From Taishania sp036758285 (lineage in GTDB: Bacteria > Bacteroidota > Bacteroidia > Flavobacteriales_D > Crocinitomicaceae), in assembly GCA_036758285.1 (NCBI GenBank), contig DAIOWV010000009.1:1-64000 (forward strand): DNA of 64,000 nt. Direction: 5' to 3'. The notes under the pieces are model-generated. The model was not told where the DNA came from. It did no database searches and worked only from the letters and a program-made list of their open reading frames with translations. Both the position numbers and the translations under genes were made by a program. Every line of letters starts with the position of its first letter. Within the stretch, counting starts at the first letter, position 1. Of this stretch, positions 24,942 through 33,522 are shown in pieces.

Positions 24942-27902
24942 TTATTTTTCTTTCTTTGAAAGGTCAATCAATACTGGAGTTGCGATGAATATTGAAGCAT
25001 ATGTTCCAACAATAACACCAACCAACTGAGCAAAGATAAATCCTCTAATAGCAAAACCACCAAAGAATAACATGATTATCAATACAAAAATTACAGTAAT
25101 ACCTGTGTTAAATGTTCTTGATAATGTTGAGTTTAATGCTGAGTTAATCTCAACTGTATCAATTTTACCACTTCCATATCCTAAATTTTCACGAATACGG
25201 TCGAATACTACTACAGTGTCATTAATTGCATAACCAACTACAGTAAGAATCGCAGCGATTAATGCTTGATCTAAATCTAAATTGAAAGGTAGAATACCAT
25301 TGAAGATTGAGAATACACCAAGAATAATTATTACGGTAAATCCAAGAGAGGCAACTGCACCTGCAGAATACTGCCATCTTCCAAATCGGAATAAGATATA
25401 AGCAAACATCATTGCTAATGAAGCCAATACTGCAATAATTGATGAACGAGTTAACTCTTCAGAAATTGTAGGAGATACAGTTCTTGACTCCATAATTTTG
25501 TGCGTTCCCCATTCATTTTCTCCTGCTTTAAATGCATCTTCTAATTTTTCGACCACTTTACTATTTGCTGATTCATCACCTAATAAATAGTTCGTAATGA
25601 TCTCTAAATTATATGAGTTCGATTTTGTTTTCAAAACAATAGAAGCAGATTTCGTTCCAAAAGATTCAGTGATTTTTTGCTCTAAATCATTTAATTTGCC
25701 ATCTAATGATTTTTCAAATTTCACAACGTATGTTCTACCTCCTGAGAATTCAACACTTTTGTTAAGTCCTTTTGTAGCTAATGCGATGAAAGAAATTACA
25801 ACAAATGCACCAGAAATTAAATAAAAGATTTTACGTTTTCCAGCAAAATCAATATTTACATTTTTGAATGCATCTTTAGTCATTTTGATGTCAAATGAAA
25901 TCGTTTTTCCTCTTCTCATTTGAATGTCAAAAATCAATTTAGTAATCACTAAAGCAGAGAAAACTTGAGTGAAAATACCAATGATTAATGTAATCGCAAA
26001 TGATTCAATAGGACCATTTCCTAATACTTTTAAGATAACTGCAGTAAGTAATGACGTAACGTTAGCATCGATGATTGGACTCAATGATTTCTTGAAACCT
26101 TCATTAATTGCTGTCGCTTGATCTTTACCTGCTGATAATTCCTCACGAACACGTTCGTAAATTAATACGTTGGCATCTATCGCCATTGCAAATGATAACA
26201 CGATACCAGCAATACCAGCTAATGTTAATACAGCTCCAAAGGATGCTAATGTTCCAAAGATGAACAAAATATTAGCGATTAATACGATACTAGCAACACG
26301 ACCTGCTTTACCATAATAAATAATTACATAAGCTAAAACAACTAATAATGAAATAGCAAATGAAATCATACTTGAGTGAGCATTTTCAGCACCAACTGTT
26401 GGTCCTACTTTTACTTGCTCTTTAATAACACATGGAGCAGGTAAAGCACCACCATTCAATAATCCAGCAAATTTACTAGCAGCTTCAAATGAGAAATTTC
26501 CAGTAATCTCTGTACTTCCTTGTTGAATAATGTTTTGAACTACTGGAGCACTGTAAACCACATTGTCCATTGTAATTGCAACAGCTCTTTTTATGTTTTC
26601 TCCGGTCATTAAAGCCCATTTCTCAGAACCTTCAGCTGTCATTCTTAAATTAACAGTTTTTTGACCTTTTTCATTTACATCTGGAGCAGCTCTTTGAATA
26701 TCTTTTCCACCTACTTTAGCTTTTCCATTTGCAGGAACTTTTACAGCGTATAAGATATATCCTGGTTTTTTATCTAACTCTTCAGCGTCAGCAGACCACA
26801 TGAATTTTAAATCTTCAGGGAAAATTTGCTTAATATCTTGACGAACTAAAATTTGATCTATTAAAGTTCTGTCTTCAATTGTTGCAAAAGCTTGGAATGG
26901 TGTCTCTCCTACAGGAGTGATTAAGTCTCCTAGACCTTTTACACCAGAATTATTTAAATCTCCTAAATTATCAAGATTCAATTTCGTTGTGTCGTTGTTT
27001 ACAATTGTAGTATCAACTTCTTCAGAAATTTTGGATTCTTTTTGAGTAGATAAAGTTACAGCGTCTGCCCAGTATCTACCAATTTCTGAACCATTATAAG
27101 TTTCAAAAAATTGAAGATTTGCCGTTGCTTGCAATTGATTAGCTACCGTTTTTTCATCTTGTACTCCTGGAAGTTCAACATATAGACGATTGTTTTTTTG
27201 GTCTTTTTGAATGTTAGGTTGAGAAACACCGAATTGATTCACACGACGGTCAATGATTTCTTCAATACCTTCCATTGATGATTTCACCTTGTCATTAAAG
27301 AAACTAATTACTTCAGCATCTGTTGATTTGATGTTTAATTCTTCGATTTCTACTAGAGAAAACAAACTAACTAATGGTATTCCGTTGTTTAATTGTTTGT
27401 GTTTGTTCGCAAATATTTTTATGAAATCACCACCTTTTACTGAATATTCGCCAACTGCTGCATCGTAAACTTTTCTAAACTTAGGGTTTCTTTCACTTTG
27501 AGCATAGCTCTTAATCATTTCTGGAATGTTAATTTCCATTGTTACTGACATACCACCTACTAAGTCAAGACCAAACGCCATTGAACGTTGTTTAACTGTT
27601 GAGAAAGATGATCCTAAAATTGGGTAAACAGAAGCGTTTCCTTTTTCTTTTAGTTTTTTGTTGATTAAAGCAGCACGAGCATTTTCTTTTCCTTCAGCTT
27701 TTCTGAAGTCAATTAGGATACCATCAATAACAATGGTGTCTCTTGTTTTACTTGCAAGTTCTTGGTAATCTCCTATTTCTCTGTCAACTTCTTTTTCAAC
27801 TTTCTTTTCAACGGAGTTAGAAACAAAAGTAAATGATACCTGATACACTGAAATAACGATTAAGAGTATCGTTAAAAACCAGTAAAATCCTCTATTACGC
27901 AT
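24942..27902 (-). CDS. secDF: Fused protein translocase subunits SecD and SecF
   Basis: The protein has 986 aa and uses the proton gradient to pull exported proteins through SecYEG. The SecD half (about 1-620) starts with a membrane segment. It has the conserved GLDLVGGMSVTMEI, a P1 region with RRVNQFGVSQPNIQ and VELPGVQD, and then membrane helices with SFAMAIDANVLIYERVREEL. The SecF half (about 650-986) has SGAFVVISF, FSGGRTYVVKF and the counterpart INDTVVVFDRIRENL. The one-chain arrangement is normal for Bacteroidota. It feeds the Sec step needed by the many T9SS proteins in the window. An exact TAnnTTTG element lies 35 bp upstream. Confidence 0.96.
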   Translation of the reverse strand: MRNRGFYWFLTILLIVISVYQVSFTFVSNSVEKKVEKEVDREIGDYQELASKTRDTIVIDGILIDFRKAEGKENARAALINKKLKEKGNASVYPILGSSFSTVKQRSMAFGLDLVGGMSVTMEINIPEMIKSYAQSERNPKFRKVYDAAVGEYSVKGGDFIKIFANKHKQLNNGIPLVSLFSLVEIEELNIKSTDAEVISFFNDKVKSSMEGIEEIIDRRVNQFGVSQPNIQKDQKNNRLYVELPGVQDEKTVANQLQATANLQFFETYNGSEIGRYWADAVTLSTQKESKISEEVDTTIVNNDTTKLNLDNLGDLNNSGVKGLGDLITPVGETPFQAFATIEDRTLIDQILVRQDIKQIFPEDLKFMWSADAEELDKKPGYILYAVKVPANGKAKVGGKDIQRAAPDVNEKGQKTVNLRMTAEGSEKWALMTGENIKRAVAITMDNVVYSAPVVQNIIQQGSTEITGNFSFEAASKFAGLLNGGALPAPCVIKEQVKVGPTVGAENAHSSMISFAISLLVVLAYVIIYYGKAGRVASIVLIANILFIFGTLASFGAVLTLAGIAGIVLSFAMAIDANVLIYERVREELSAGKDQATAINEGFKKSLSPIIDANVTSLLTAVILKVLGNGPIESFAITLIIGIFTQVFSALVITKLIFDIQMRRGKTISFDIKMTKDAFKNVNIDFAGKRKIFYLISGAFVVISFIALATKGLNKSVEFSGGRTYVVKFEKSLDGKLNDLEQKITESFGTKSASIVLKTKSNSYNLEIITNYLLGDESANSKVVEKLEDAFKAGENEWGTHKIMESRTVSPTISEELTRSSIIAVLASLAMMFAYILFRFGRWQYSAGAVASLGFTVIIILGVFSIFNGILPFNLDLDQALIAAILTVVGYAINDTVVVFDRIRENLGYGSGKIDTVEINSALNSTLSRTFNTGITVIFVLIIMLFFGGFAIRGFIFAQLVGVIVGTYASIFIATPVLIDLSKKEK

Positions 27903-27937
27903 GTTGGTTGTTTTCGTTTAAATTATTTACAAAGTCG

Positions 27938-27945
27938 CAAATATA
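27938..27945 (-). promoter_or_regulatory. TAnnTTTG (-7) element for secDF
   Basis: The minus strand reads TATATTTG, an exact match 35 bp before the secDF ATG. Confidence 0.5.
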
Positions 27946-28010
27946 GAATTTCCAAACGGGAAACAGTTAATACTTGTAAAAAAAAAATAAACTTTATTAA
28001 AATAACTGTT

Positions 28011-28061
28011 NNNNNNNNNNNNNNNNNNNNNNNNNNNNNNNNNNNNNNNNNNNNNNNNNNN
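28011..28061. other. Assembly gap (51 N) between secDF and the PASTA gene
   Basis: The gap lies in the divergent intergenic region and interrupts no gene. The length 51 looks like a paired-read estimate, unlike the fixed ten-N gaps. Confidence 0.95.
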
Positions 28062-28113
28062 AGCTTTGTTTACAAATGTTTTTTAGCTTTTTTTTAGTTA
28101 GAATGATAAATAG

Positions 28114-28121
28114 TATATTTG
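28114..28121 (+). promoter_or_regulatory. TAnnTTTG (-7) element for the PASTA gene
   Basis: TATATTTG is an exact match 28 bp before the ATG. Confidence 0.5.
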
Positions 28122-28149
28122 CTCCAATTATAATAAAATAGTTATTTCG

Positions 28150-28938
28150 ATGAGCTTAGGCCAAAAAATTAAAAACTTTGTATTTACAAAGAGATTTTTA
28201 ATGAATTTCATTATTTTGATTTTTGTTTACATATTGGTTATTTTTCTTGCTAAATGGTATCTAGGGTCTTATACAGATCATGGTAGAAAGATTGAAGTAC
28301 CAGAACTTGTTGGTAAAAATGAAAAACAAATTGGTGATGTTTTAAGTCAGTTGGAGTTGCAATATGAAGTTTCTGAAAGCGTCTATGATCCAACAAAAGC
28401 AGATGGTACCGTTTTATCTCAAGATCCTTTGCCTAGTTCTAAATCTGGTGTATATGTAAAAGAAGGACGAATTGTTAGGGTGAAAATTTCAAAAAAATCA
28501 CAATTAGTTGAAGTTCCAAATTGTGTTGATAAATCACAACGTTTTGCAGAGAATATATTAAAAAGTAGAGGACTGAAGTTTAGAGTTGAATACAAACCGT
28601 CTCTGGAATCTTCTGGTGCTGTAATTCAGCAACTGTATAACGGAAAGGCCATTGGAGATAAAGAGAAGGTGAATATTGGTTCAACAATTGTAATTGTAGT
28701 CGGGGTTAGTTCTGGTGGTGCGTCAATTCCAACACCAAATTTGCAAGACTTGACAATATGTGATGTAAAAAGTCGTTTGTCTGTTATTCCAAATTTAAGT
28801 TTGGTTGTAATTTGTGATGGTTGTGTAACCAGTGCAGATAGTTGTGCCGCTAGAGTTTTTTCACAAAGTCCAGAATATATTGAAGGAGGTGTGATTTCAG
28901 GTGGTGCCACTATGACTGTTCATGCAACGAAACAATAA
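28150..28938 (+). CDS. Membrane-anchored PASTA-domain protein without a kinase
   Basis: The protein has 262 aa. A short cytosolic N terminus and one membrane segment (about 18-37, FIILIFVYILVIFLA) put three PASTA repeats in the periplasm: about 47-116 (IEVPELVGKNEKQI), 119-188 (VEVPNCVDKSQRFAE) and 193-260 (IPTPNLQDLTICDVK). PASTA domains bind peptidoglycan fragments or lipid II in the Ser/Thr kinases and PBPs where they are studied. Here no kinase or transpeptidase is attached. The third repeat has four cysteines (ICDV, VICDGC, SC) that could form disulfides. The next gene starts 15 nt after the stop, and an RluA-type synthase follows that; I recall similar PASTA-RluA neighbourhoods in Bacteroidota. 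Confidence 0.85.
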   Translation: MSLGQKIKNFVFTKRFLMNFIILIFVYILVIFLAKWYLGSYTDHGRKIEVPELVGKNEKQIGDVLSQLELQYEVSESVYDPTKADGTVLSQDPLPSSKSGVYVKEGRIVRVKISKKSQLVEVPNCVDKSQRFAENILKSRGLKFRVEYKPSLESSGAVIQQLYNGKAIGDKEKVNIGSTIVIVVGVSSGGASIPTPNLQDLTICDVKSRLSVIPNLSLVVICDGCVTSADSCAARVFSQSPEYIEGGVISGGATMTVHATKQ

Positions 28939-28953
28939 TTGAAGTTATTGCAT

Positions 28954-31197
28954 ATGAAGAATATCTTATTAATCTACTTTTTATTTTTTATCACACTTGG
29001 GTATTCTCAAGGAGAGGGAGTGATGCCTATAACTCATAATGTTGAAATTATGGGTAAGCCGAAATACTTGAATAAATCATCATCGACTTTTGATAGTACG
29101 TTTATTTATACTGTTGATACATTGTCACTACCTTTTTACGACGAATTTTCAAAAAATAAAATTGAAAAATATAATGCTAATTTTTCTGATCCTGGAGTGA
29201 CTTCTGAATTGTTCTATGCCGTTTTGGATGAGAATGACATTCCTATTTCTCCCAATGATGTATTCACTACTCAGCAAACTTTTAGAAGGGTTTATGACAC
29301 AGGGACTGATTTGGTAACGACAACTAATTTTCCTGGTATTACGGTTAAAGTGAGTGATTTGTCTACGTATCCAGTTACTTATCAGACAAAAACTGTATAT
29401 CCACCTTATTACATTTTCGATACTTTAGGAGTTCCGGATGTTCCAGATACAATTTGGATTGTAGGTCCTGATGTTTTTCAGTTTACTGCAACTCAATTTA
29501 AAGCACATGCTTCAACGCCTGGAGCTTTATGGATTGATGACTATGCTTATCATAATTATCGCTATGCAAAAAATCCTTGGTCTCTTGGGGTTGCGACTTT
29601 TGATGGGATCGATAATAATGGGTATCCATATCAAATGGGAACAACTTTGTCTGGTGTTGCGGATTATTTAACTTCAAAACCAATTGATTTATCAGGTAAT
29701 TCTCCTGCTGATAGTCTTTATTTAACTTTTTTGTACCAAAAACAAGGACTAGGAGATATACCAGAATCAACGGATTCTTTGATATTAGAGTTTTATGATA
29801 AATCATCTCAAAGATGGTTTAGACAATGGGGAGTGAACGGAGGTGCTGTCTCAGAATTTGAAGTTGCCCATATTCCTGTTAAAAATCCTACTTATTTTAA
29901 TGATGCATTTCAGTTTCGTTTAAAAAACTATGGTGGATTATCAGGTGCGTTAGATCACTTTCATGTTGATTATGTTCATTTAAGAGATTTGTCTGGATAT
30001 CAGGATACTTTAATCGAAGATTTTGCAATTTCTTACCCAATTGTTACTTTATTAAAAGATTATTCTTCAGTGCCTTGGGATCATTATAAAAACAATTCAA
30101 CTGGAAAAATGTCTACAGAAGTTCCTTTGGTTGTAAGAAATAGTTATTTAAATGGTGGTTCAAATATTTCGTCTGCCGGAGGTGGTAAAATAAATATTTT
30201 GTATGGAGGCGTTCAGGAAGGAAGTGTTACTTTGAATGGTCAGACTATCGTAAGCTATGATCCATTCACACAGCCAATACCGGATTATGCTCCGCGAACA
30301 ACTTATTTTTCTGGACATGATGTTTCAACAATGTCCTTTGATCCATCAAAGCCAGGTACAAAACAATCGTTCACTATTGAAACCATTGTAACGGTTCCTG
30401 TCGGTTCAAATTACCAACCAAATGATACAACATATACAGAACAAGTTTTTCAGAATTATTATTCATATGATGATGGCTCAGCAGAGTTGGCTTATGGACC
30501 GCAAGGAGCTCAGTCTAGATTAGCAGTGAAATATGTTCCTTATGAAGCCGATTCAATCATTGGTGCAATGATACATTTTGTTCCTACCGTTAATAATGTA
30601 ACAAATAAATTATTTCAATTAACTATTTGGGATGATAACGGAGGAATTCCAGGAACTGTTTTGTATCAAGATAATTCTTTTAACCTTCGCCAACCAAGTT
30701 ATGGAGGTGGAATAAATAAATTTGTAACATATTTTACCGATGATACATTGAAGGTTCCGGTTTCTGGTACTTTTTACATTGGTTGGAGGCAAATTGACGC
30801 GCTTAGATTAGGTGTAGGATTGGATCAAAATACAGACAAGCATGAAAATACTTTTTTTAGCTTAGATGGAGGTGTAACTTGGGAACAATCCCAGATTCCT
30901 GGTTCAGTAATGATTCGACCTATTTTTTCAACTTCTTTGGATCCTGAATTGGGTGTTAAAGAAATCAAAAAAGAATCCCTAGAATTAGTTATCTATCCCA
31001 ATCCTTCCAATGGTGTATTTACGGTTGCTTCATCCACAGGAGAAACAGGACAGGTTCAAGTTTTTTCTTTAATGGGGAATTTGATTTTAACGACGAATGA
31101 GCAAACATTTGATTTAAGTAATCAGCCTGAAGGGATGTATTTGGTGCGTTCAACACTAGATATTTCAAAAACATATAAAGTTGTGAAAACGAGATGA
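28954..31197 (+). CDS. Secreted protein with T9SS type A sorting domain
   Basis: The protein has 747 aa from the ATG at 28954; a TTG start five codons earlier only lengthens the signal. The signal peptide ends about residue 18 (LGYSQ). The middle part is rich in Tyr/Thr/Asn beta strands with no enzyme motif I recognise. A jelly-roll-like stretch (FHVDYVHLRDLSGYQ) and a repeated YDDGSAELAYGP type block are visible. The last 75 residues are a type A C-terminal domain: LELVIYPNPSNGVFTVAS, LMGNLIL and GMYLVRSTLD. It is sent through Sec and then T9SS to the cell surface. It overlaps the downstream RluA gene by 4 nt (ATGA), so a surface protein and an RNA enzyme share an mRNA. Confidence 0.85.
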   Translation: MKNILLIYFLFFITLGYSQGEGVMPITHNVEIMGKPKYLNKSSSTFDSTFIYTVDTLSLPFYDEFSKNKIEKYNANFSDPGVTSELFYAVLDENDIPISPNDVFTTQQTFRRVYDTGTDLVTTTNFPGITVKVSDLSTYPVTYQTKTVYPPYYIFDTLGVPDVPDTIWIVGPDVFQFTATQFKAHASTPGALWIDDYAYHNYRYAKNPWSLGVATFDGIDNNGYPYQMGTTLSGVADYLTSKPIDLSGNSPADSLYLTFLYQKQGLGDIPESTDSLILEFYDKSSQRWFRQWGVNGGAVSEFEVAHIPVKNPTYFNDAFQFRLKNYGGLSGALDHFHVDYVHLRDLSGYQDTLIEDFAISYPIVTLLKDYSSVPWDHYKNNSTGKMSTEVPLVVRNSYLNGGSNISSAGGGKINILYGGVQEGSVTLNGQTIVSYDPFTQPIPDYAPRTTYFSGHDVSTMSFDPSKPGTKQSFTIETIVTVPVGSNYQPNDTTYTEQVFQNYYSYDDGSAELAYGPQGAQSRLAVKYVPYEADSIIGAMIHFVPTVNNVTNKLFQLTIWDDNGGIPGTVLYQDNSFNLRQPSYGGGINKFVTYFTDDTLKVPVSGTFYIGWRQIDALRLGVGLDQNTDKHENTFFSLDGGVTWEQSQIPGSVMIRPIFSTSLDPELGVKEIKKESLELVIYPNPSNGVFTVASSTGETGQVQVFSLMGNLILTTNEQTFDLSNQPEGMYLVRSTLDISKTYKVVKTR

Positions 31198-32252
31198 GTG
31201 ATAAATTTGATGAAGAGATAGAAAATCAACTTTCAGAAGATCAGGAAGAGGAATTATACGAACACCACAAAGTAAAAGTTGATCCAGGGCAGTTCATGCT
31301 TAGAATAGATAAGTATTTAATGGATCGTTTGCCAAATACCACTCGAAATAGAATTCAAAATTCTGCAAAAAATGGATTTATAATTGTTAATGGAAGCAAG
31401 GTAAAGCAGAATTACAGAGTTAAACCAAATGATGAAATTTCTTTGGTTTTACCATTTCCAGTAAGAGAATTGGAGCTGATTCCAGAAGATATTCCTTTGG
31501 AAATTCCTTACGAAGATGAAGATTTATTGATTGTGAACAAACCTGATGATATGGTGGTTCATCAAGGTCTCGGTAATTATACTGGTACGCTTGTGAATGC
31601 TTTGGTTCATCATATTGAGCATCTACCGTATCGTACTCAAGATTATTTTGGTAGACCAGGACTAGTCCACCGTTTGGATAAGCATACAACGGGATTGATG
31701 GTTGTTGCTAAGACAGAATATTCATTGACTCATTTAGCTAAACAGTTTTTTGATAGAACAACCGAAAGGAGGTATTGGGCACTTGTTTGGGGTGACGTTA
31801 AAGAAGATGGTACAGTAACAGGTCACATTGGGAGGTCATTAAAAAATAGAAAAATGTTTGTGGTTTACCCTGATGGAGATCATGGAAAGCACGCTGTTAC
31901 TCACTATAAAGTTTTGGAAAGATTTGGTTTGGTGACTTTGGTTGAGTGTAAACTAGAAACTGGAAGAACACATCAAATCAGGGTTCACATGAAGCATATA
32001 GGCCACACATTGTTTCATGATTTAGAATATGGAGGAGATTCAATTCTTAAAGGAACAACACATAGTAAATACAAAACGTTTATTGAAAATTGTTTTGCAT
32101 TGACAAAAGGACAAGCTTTACATGCTAAAACGTTGGGATTTATGCATCCTATAAAAAAGGAATATTTACGTTTTGACTCTGAATTGCCGGAAGGCTTTCA
32201 ACAACTTTTGGCAAAATGGAGGAATTATACAAAAAACACTGAATTGGAGTAG
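31194..32252 (+). CDS. rluD: RluA-family pseudouridine synthase
   Basis: The protein has 352 aa. Residues 35-100 are an S4 RNA-binding domain (RIDKYLMDRLPNTTRNRIQ, FIIVNGSKVKQNYRV). The synthase domain follows, with the catalytic Asp162 in HRLDKHTTGLMVV and a late KLETGRTHQIRVHM block. This is the RluC/RluD class, which modifies uridines of 23S rRNA. RluD is the closest label, but the exact positions modified cannot be read from sequence. The start overlaps the preceding stop as ATGA, so translation is coupled. Confidence 0.9.
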   Translation: MSDKFDEEIENQLSEDQEEELYEHHKVKVDPGQFMLRIDKYLMDRLPNTTRNRIQNSAKNGFIIVNGSKVKQNYRVKPNDEISLVLPFPVRELELIPEDIPLEIPYEDEDLLIVNKPDDMVVHQGLGNYTGTLVNALVHHIEHLPYRTQDYFGRPGLVHRLDKHTTGLMVVAKTEYSLTHLAKQFFDRTTERRYWALVWGDVKEDGTVTGHIGRSLKNRKMFVVYPDGDHGKHAVTHYKVLERFGLVTLVECKLETGRTHQIRVHMKHIGHTLFHDLEYGGDSILKGTTHSKYKTFIENCFALTKGQALHAKTLGFMHPIKKEYLRFDSELPEGFQQLLAKWRNYTKNTELE

Positions 32253-32332
32253 CGTCACAAAACTGTATTTTGTATTGAGTGAAAGGTAATATTAATTGAT
32301 TTAAACAAATTTTATACCTCAATTAATATTCA

Positions 32333-32340
32333 TATATTTG
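32333..32340 (+). promoter_or_regulatory. TAnnTTTG (-7) element for the DUF4249-like gene
   Basis: TATATTTG is an exact match 19 bp before the ATG at 32360. Confidence 0.5.
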
Positions 32341-32359
32341 AGTCTTAAAAATATTAAGC

Positions 32360-33484
32360 ATGAAATTTCTTTCATATATATCTATTTCTTTATTGTTGAT
32401 TTCTTTTTTAGGGTCTTGTAGGGATAAACTTGATTTGATTGGTAAAGGTAAAGAGTCTGCGGTTGTTGTTGGACTTTTAGATATCGCAGATTCTGTTCAC
32501 TATGTGAAAGTTACAAGGACTTTTATTGGTGATGGGATTACAAGTTCGTTGTCAATTGCTCAAATTGCAGATTCATCTTACTTTGATAATGTAGAAATTA
32601 CTATTCAGGAAACGTTTATTAATGGTTCTTTAGGGAGAACTTTTACGTTGCATGATACCTTAATCAATGAAAAAGATATGAATGGAGTTTTTTATGCTCC
32701 ACAACAAAAAGTTTATGTATTTCATACCACTTCAAGTGCTCCACTTAGAGCAGATGCTACTTATAATTTAACTGTAAAAATTGATGGGGGAAGGATTGTA
32801 GTAACTGGTAAAACAAATTTAGTATCTGGAATCGTTGTAGGGAACTGGAGTAATCTAAATTCAGGTATTAAATTAACACAGAGTGGTACTGAATTGGGTA
32901 AATATGCAACGCAGCAATTTGCAGTTACAAATGTCGGAACTTCATATAAGTTAAATGGAAAGCTTAGTTTTGAATATCGTGAATTTAATGTAGGTCTTTC
33001 CGATTCTACAGATAAGTCTATTCCATTTAGTTTTGGTGAGATGGACGTAAAGCCTGGATTTAATTCTGGTAGCACTTTTGTTTTTTCAGGAGAAATTTTT
33101 TATAAAACTTTAAAAGATAGAATTCCTGTTTCAACTTCAGTTCAGAAAAGAATCCATACAGGATTTGAAGTTACTATTGTTGGCGCTTCTCGAGAGTTAG
33201 TCAACTATATTGAGGTAAATAAACCATCAACATCATTAGCTCAAAACAAACCAACATACACGAATTTGTCAATTACTGAAGGACATTCAGTAATTGGAAT
33301 ATTTGGATCGAGACAAACAGTACGTGTTTTTAAACCTTCAAAAGGTGATTATGCTCAGATTCAAGCATTGGATAAAAAATCAAGAAGAGAATTGTGTGTT
33401 GGACCTTTGACTGGACTTTTAAGTTTTTGTTCAAATCATGTTGCAGATGGTGCACCAACAACTGAAACTTGGTTTTGTCCTTGA
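32360..33484 (+). CDS. DUF4249-like lipoprotein
   Basis: The protein has 374 aa. The signal ends in the lipobox FLGSC (Cys20). The first part (SAVVVGLLDIADSVHYVKVTRTF) resembles the start of DUF4249 proteins, Bacteroidota outer-membrane-associated lipoproteins of unknown function that are often near TonB-dependent transporters. No such transporter gene is adjacent here, so the label is tentative. The rest is beta-rich with two late cysteines (ELCVGP, SFCSNH) and a third at the C terminus. It has its own promoter element and is a single gene. Its last codons contain the -33 box of the priA promoter. Confidence 0.65.
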   Translation: MKFLSYISISLLLISFLGSCRDKLDLIGKGKESAVVVGLLDIADSVHYVKVTRTFIGDGITSSLSIAQIADSSYFDNVEITIQETFINGSLGRTFTLHDTLINEKDMNGVFYAPQQKVYVFHTTSSAPLRADATYNLTVKIDGGRIVVTGKTNLVSGIVVGNWSNLNSGIKLTQSGTELGKYATQQFAVTNVGTSYKLNGKLSFEYREFNVGLSDSTDKSIPFSFGEMDVKPGFNSGSTFVFSGEIFYKTLKDRIPVSTSVQKRIHTGFEVTIVGASRELVNYIEVNKPSTSLAQNKPTYTNLSITEGHSVIGIFGSRQTVRVFKPSKGDYAQIQALDKKSRRELCVGPLTGLLSFCSNHVADGAPTTETWFCP

Positions 33485-33502
33485 TTAAAAACGCTATCTT
33501 TG
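33475..33502 (+). promoter_or_regulatory. priA promoter (TTG-N17-TATCTTTG)
   Basis: TTG at 33475-33477 and the exact -7 element TATCTTTG at 33495-33502 are 17 bp apart, matching the Flavobacterium consensus. The ATG follows 20 bp later. The -33 box lies inside the last codons of the preceding gene. Confidence 0.75.
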
Positions 33503-33522
33503 TCGTTTAGTAGACTTGTTTA

